A stretch of 11,494 nucleotides of DNA from positions 1-11,494 of the forward strand of contig JAIWNE010000280.1 in the NCBI GenBank assembly GCA_025331445.1. Direction: 5' to 3'. A program made the translations under genes and the position numbers. Source of the DNA: Blakeslea trispora (taxonomy: Eukaryota > Mucoromycota > Mucoromycetes > Mucorales > Choanephoraceae). Positions within the stretch are counted from its first letter, which is position 1. Each line of letters begins with the position of its first letter. Below are positions 8,066 to 11,494 of the stretch, in pieces. The notes beneath the pieces are model-generated. The model saw only the letters and a list, made by a program, of their open reading frames with translations, did no database searches and was not told the origin of the DNA.

Positions 8066-9440
8066 AACAATCTCCATTTGGATTTTTCAAACTACTTGTG
8101 TTATCTGTTCATCCTAAAAAAGCTTTACTTACTTCAGAAGCCGACAGGAATACTCACAATAACAACTCCGGAAACTGTTTTTATTTTTTTCATACTTATT
8201 TACACAAATAAATTGAAAAACGGTTTGTCCTTTATTTTAATCCGGGATAATTCTGTAAATAACCCTTTGGGATCCACTTGTATAAGTAAAATGACAGCCA
8301 TTGTTCTTGTTTTTTTTATTACTAATTTTAAGGGCTTTCTATTTGGCTGTCAAATCTTGTCTTACTGTAATACACGGAGTTAAAGAAAACGTGTTCCCAA
8401 GTTTTTTTTTCAAATGTTGCGATTGTTCACTTTACCATTTCTACTTCTTGTGAGCAGCACTTATTGTGTTAAAAACACCAAGTTTTGGATACCTTTTTTT
8501 TTATAAATGCATTATAATTTCCACTGTTTGGTTGTATATTATTACATGTTTTTTTAATGAGTTTTTTTTTAGATGTCAGATTTCGATGTCTTTTCTTAGA
8601 AAAATATATCAGGGTCAAACTTGATTACTTCACTCCGATGTTTGAGAAATTTGAAATACTTACAAAATAGATGAAAATGAAAAAGGCTGAACATTGTGTA
8701 TGATAGGTAATTGCGATTAGCGATTTCTCTCTTTTATCCTTTATGATAACATACGCCATAAAAAAGATGAAATGGTTTCTCTTTTTTAAAGCGTAAAATA
8801 ATAATTTCTATACAAAAAAATAGTCAGACTATTTTATTCTCATAAAAAAATACTTTTTCCGCCTCAAGAAAAAAAGTCTCTTTCCAAAAAAATATTTCCA
8901 CCTCGCTTCCTATTTACTTTTTTTTTTATTGAAACGACCTTGACTTCTGACTTATTCATCACTAAAAAGAAAGACTGATGAAACTCAACAGACTTTAGTC
9001 ATTGCAATAAACCAATATAATACAAGCGCGCAATCAACAAGCCGACAAGAGTCTAGAAGTTTTTTTTAAAAAGACAACCACAAAGATTCTTCGGAAATAT
9101 TTCAGCAAAAAAGTGATATTATTTTATTTTGGCATCACTTCTGTGCAATATACAAGTTTTAGTTCTTGTAAGTACAAAGCTATTGAAGTCTACTGTTGAA
9201 CGCTTTATTGCTCGTCAGGCAAGAGGTAAGTAATACTTTAGGGTTAGAATGTAAACGGTTCTTTGGAATAGACTGCATCACAAACTACGACCTTGGATAT
9301 TTGGTTGAAGAATTGTAATTAAACAATAAAAAAAGACGACATCTTTCCAGTCAAGTTATTACTTTATTTCTATTTACGGTTATGTTATTCTGGGTTGATA
9401 GAGGAGTTGATTTAAGAAAGAGCACCAGAAACTTGATATA
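8066..9440. other. AT-rich intergenic stretch, no gene recognised
   Basis: About 1.4 kb of AT-rich DNA with many A and T runs of 6-9 bases. The only open frame of note (8027-8383, plus) is low-complexity Phe/Leu/Ile/Asn sequence. Two donor-like GTAAGT words lie at about 9169 and 9226, around a slightly more GC-rich stretch (9150-9240). This could be an untranslated exon or a noncoding transcript, but I cannot assemble a product. The 5' end of transposon copy 2 should lie somewhere here, but I find no terminal inverted repeat. Confidence 0.5.
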
Positions 9441-10120
9441 ATATACATGATAGAGAATTTTTATGGCTTTCGAATGATGTATCGGGCATATATGAGATTA
9501 GGGGTAAGATCGATTAAGGAATAGCGAAAAAGCAGGGGGGGTCAGGGCTATATTCGAGAAACAACCGATAAAAGTTTGACACATACATAGGGCCAAGGGA
9601 TAGGGGCAACAAGAGGTCAGGGCAAAATAGAAGTTTACAGATCAGAATAAGAATAAGATAAAAAATAAAGTCAGGGTCACGCTCAAGCACAAGGTCAGGG
9701 TCAGGGTCAGCGTCAGGGATCCCGTTTTGAGAATTGGTTTCCGAATGATATTTGGCACAATGAAAGAGGAAACTGAGGGCTTTCGAATGCGCTATCAAAC
9801 TCCTCTGAGGTCAGGGCTATGTTCGAGAAACACCCGGTCAAAGTTCGACTCCCGCATAGGGCATAAAATCTGACATGTAACGTTTGTACTTAGAAAAAAT
9901 CAAGTGAAAAAATAATATGCTCTGAAACCGGCCATAAATAAATCACTTTAAAGACGAGTCTCAAATTGATACTTTCTGAAATGATAAAGAAAACTCTTGG
10001 CTTTCAATTGCACTATGACTTATGACGGAGACTAAACATGTGCTTGAGTTATATTCTGTCAAAGTCGAGCACCCCTTCAGCCAAAAAATATGCTGACATG
10101 TAACAGTTGTGCCTCTAATA
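9440..10120. repeat. Three degenerate units of a tRNA-related interspersed repeat, in tandem
   Basis: Each unit has an ATGATA-GA-AA lead-in followed by GGCTTTCGAAT or GGCTTTCAATT, at 9465, 9778 and 9999 (spacings 313 and 221 bp). Units 1 and 2 also share GTCAGGGCTAT-TTCGAGAAACA and a later AAAGTTCGACTCCCGCATAGGG-like block (unit 1: AAAGTTTGACACATACATAGGG). Units 2 and 3 end with TGACATGTAAC at 9871 and 10094. GTTCGACTCC matches a tRNA B box on the plus strand. The first block resembles a B box on the minus strand and aligns with the tRNA-like segment at 10929-11001. The family resembles a decayed tRNA-derived SINE, though that class is inferred. A minus-strand open frame across 9514-9798 is a by-product. 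Confidence 0.6.
9670..9718. repeat. Interstitial GGGTCA/TCAGGG motifs
   Basis: The hexamer TCAGGG recurs here: once at the start, then GGTCAGGGTCAGGGTCA followed by GCGTCAGGG, partly degenerate. Single copies also occur near 9540, 9615, 9808 and 11388. It is the same motif and strand as the pure array that ends the window. Confidence 0.85.
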
Positions 10121-10305
10121 ATTGAAATAAAGATTGAAAGCCTAAGACAGGCGACTGTGAATTGATTTTAACAAGAGAATTATAAAAGGATACTGGTATA
10201 AGAGGTGCGTTTACATTCTTAGCATCACTTTCACTGCATTTTAACAAGAAAAAAAAATTATATACTGTAGATTGTATTTGTATACAAAATTCTAGTGTCT
10301 AAGAA

Positions 10306-10378
10306 GACTCTTTGGCTCAGTGAGCAAGCGCTCTTACCTTTTACGCCAAAGACCTGAGTTCGACTTTTGGTCAAATCA
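10306..10378 (+). other. Degenerate tRNA-like sequence (tRNA-Lys-like anticodon position), followed by a T run
   Basis: An A-box-like TGGCTCAGTGAG starts at 10313 and a B-box-like GAGTTCGACTT at 10356, 43 nt apart, as in an intronless tRNA. With standard numbering the T arm CTGAG/TTTGG pairs fully, using G-T wobbles, and the D arm pairs three of four. The anticodon loop CTTTTAC would read TTT (Lys). The acceptor and anticodon stems are poor, so it is unlikely to be a functional tRNA. A T run from 10380 could terminate RNA polymerase III. It is best read as a tRNA pseudogene or the head of a tRNA-derived SINE. Confidence 0.55.
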
Positions 10379-10380
10379 CT

Positions 10381-10884
10381 TTTTTTTTATTTTTTATTTT
10401 TTTTTTATAGACTATCGGGTAAGTAACAAGTGTGTGTGGATATGATTGTATAATCAATAAACAGTCAATTTAACTCTATTCCGATTCAAAAAGTCACAGT
10501 TATCGTCCTTCAATAGCTTTATAAAATAACTAAGCAAATTATTTTCCAAAGTTAAAGTAAGAATGATATATGAGAACGAGTTCAAATTTTTTTGACAAGA
10601 ACTATTATTTACAATAAAAAATTATATTTAAAAATAGTATTAGGCTCAGTACTACAAGCGATGTCAACATTGGATGCGCTTTAAACACTGATTATTTAAG
10701 CTTCACCCCACTATAACAGCATCAATAAGGACTATAAGTGAAGCAATGTTTTTAGTTTAACCAATGAGAATGCTCCAATTATAGCACAAACAACAGTGTA
10801 ATTAATTATGATACGATTAAAATAGGTATCAGTAAAGTGCCCACTAAAATCTCATATGTCTTATCTTACTATAAGAGAAATATC
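10381..10884. other. AT-rich spacer, no gene
   Basis: The stretch begins with the T-rich tail of the tRNA-like sequence and holds no open frame of note. A 7-bp inverted pair, GCTTCAC at 10700-10706 and GTGAAGC at 10738-10744, could form a weak hairpin. Nothing else is supported. Confidence 0.5.
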
Positions 10885-10895
10885 TGACATGTAAC
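10885..10895. repeat. TGACATGTAAC motif, third copy
   Basis: The same 11-mer occurs at 9871-9881, 10094-10104 and here. A one-mismatch copy (TGACATGTTAC) is at 11284-11294. Copies 1 and 3 continue with a TGTACTT word and an A-rich segment, so the motif marks a common part of the repeat family. Confidence 0.75.
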
Positions 10896-10921
10896 AAATG
10901 TACTTGGCCAAAAAAATAGGT

Positions 10922-11001
10922 AAAAAAGCGACGCTCGGGAGGTTCGAACACCCTATCAACTCGGCTGAGGAATAACGTCTTAACGGCTGTGCTAGCCCAG
11001 C
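10922..11001 (-). other. Degenerate tRNA-like sequence with T-run terminator
   Basis: On the minus strand an A-box-like TAGCACAGCCGT starts at 10994 and a B box TGTTCGAACC occupies 10950-10941, 44 nt apart, the canonical tRNA spacing. The T arm GGGTG/CTCCC pairs four of five. The acceptor stem pairs badly. TTTTTT (10927-10922) directly follows the tRNA-sized end at about 10929 and would serve as a polymerase III terminator. Its plus-strand text TTCGAAC-CCCTATCAACTC-GCTGAGG aligns with unit 2 of the 9440-10120 repeats, so it belongs to the same family in better condition. Confidence 0.6.
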
Positions 11002-11417
11002 CTTTCTGTCTTGTCCTGATTTTTTTTTATAAGCTTCACAAGCCTTAGTAGACAGCCTAAAATAAGATTGACTTTAATTTTTTTTTTGGCGGACAACCCA
11101 CTACCAAACTTGGCAGGTGTAATCTAAGCACCGTCAAATACTATTCCCAATTTGAATTTCCAAATTTGGACGACCTAAAAAGGAGTTATCATACTAATAA
11201 GAAAAGCCTGTCAAATCGACTTTGACAGATCATTGTACGACCGGAACAATTGGAACAGCTGTCAAACTTTCTGGGATTGACAATGACATGTTACACATGA
11301 TTTGTGCGCAATTTCACATGAAAGGGACAATTCTATAAAAAGTAATAAGCCGGGAACCAGGATTGAACGCAGGTTGAGGACAAGGTGTCAGGGCAAGCAA
11401 GAAAACGACAGGGTAAA
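11002..11417. other. Subterminal spacer with short inverted repeats, no gene
   Basis: It contains the palindrome CCAAATTTGG (11160-11169). It also contains a hairpin CTGTCAAA/TTTGACAG (11218-11225 and 11231-11238, 5-nt loop), with CTGTCAAA again at 11269-11276, and a TGACATGTTAC variant at 11284. Around 11350-11375 the minus strand reads GCGTTCAATCCTGG, a weak B-box-like remnant without a matching A box. No open frame is credible. Confidence 0.5.
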
Positions 11418-11494
11418 GGTCAGGGTCAGGGTCAGGGTCAGGGTCAGGGTCAGGGTCAGGGTCAGGGTCAGGGTCAGGGTCAGGGTCAGGGTCA
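11418..11494. repeat. Perfect (GGGTCA)n array reaching the window edge; telomere-like
   Basis: After a partial GGTCA at 11418, twelve perfect uninterrupted copies of GGGTCA fill 11423-11494 and the window ends on a complete unit. The G-rich strand runs 5' to 3' toward the right edge, the orientation of a telomere at that end. GGG triplets every six bases are the pattern of G-quadruplex-forming telomeric DNA. Scattered TCAGGG motifs and decayed repeats to the left fit a subtelomere. The canonical fungal repeat is TTAGGG, so either the telomere differs by one base or this is a microsatellite that ended the assembly. The sequence alone cannot decide. Confidence 0.85.

Noticed and set aside
8027..8383. 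Plus-strand open frame of 118 codons
   Set aside because: It has AT-driven Phe/Ile/Leu/Asn composition and no domain, and its start overlaps the TATA and 5' UTR region of copy 2 on the other strand.
9514..9798. Minus-strand open frame with a DPDPDLVLERDPDF stretch
   Set aside because: The Asp-Pro repeats are the reverse translation of the GGGTCA motifs, and the rest overlaps decayed repeats.
10306..10378. Functional tRNA-Lys gene
   Set aside because: Box spacing and T arm fit, but the acceptor stem pairs only about three of seven and the anticodon stem about two of five.

Overview
The window looks like a gene-poor, transposon-rich piece of a fungal nuclear genome, most likely an early-diverging lineage (Mucoromycota/Mucorales by inference). 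The reasons are AT-rich intergenic DNA with long A and T runs, very short GT-AG introns of 45-63 nt, TATA boxes close to the start codons, and a Transposase_21/CACTA-like transposase family. Nothing bacterial (operons, ribosome binding sites, CRISPR) is visible. Species-level placement cannot be made from the sequence.

Left part (1-1652, + strand): the 3' two thirds of a CACTA-like transposase gene (copy 1). It is cut by the window edge and broken by two single-base frame changes. A CTCTTTTT microsatellite follows directly after its stop codon.

Middle (2096-3144, - strand): an apparently intact four-exon gene for an unrecognised 291-residue basic protein, with a TATA box and a poly(A) signal. 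It becomes visible only after removing three short phase-0 introns. From 3202 to 4920 there is no gene, but there are an 11-bp minisatellite, a GC-rich island with ~38-bp imperfect tandem repeats leading into a strong palindrome, and a cluster of GGCATAAGT-type direct repeats.

Transposase copy 2 (7984-4920, - strand): a nearly full-length relative of copy 1, about 965 codons, with four exons, three phase-1 introns and a TATA box. It has one private 1-bp insertion. It also has a -1 frame change at exactly the same protein position as copy 1. Because the two copies are well diverged in protein sequence yet both frames stay open and conserved after this break, the shared frame change is one of the two most interesting signals here. 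The two transposases point toward each other with the unknown gene between them. The gene could be element cargo, an accessory transposition protein, or a bystander.

Right part (8066-11494): no convincing protein gene. From about 9440 there is a degenerate repeat family with tRNA-like segments (A and B boxes at canonical spacing, T-run terminators), a recurring TGACATGTAAC motif and scattered TCAGGG motifs. The window ends inside a perfect (GGGTCA)n array. Its G-rich strand runs toward the right edge, as a telomere at that end would. This suggests a subtelomere with a possible non-canonical telomere repeat, or a simple repeat that stopped the assembly.
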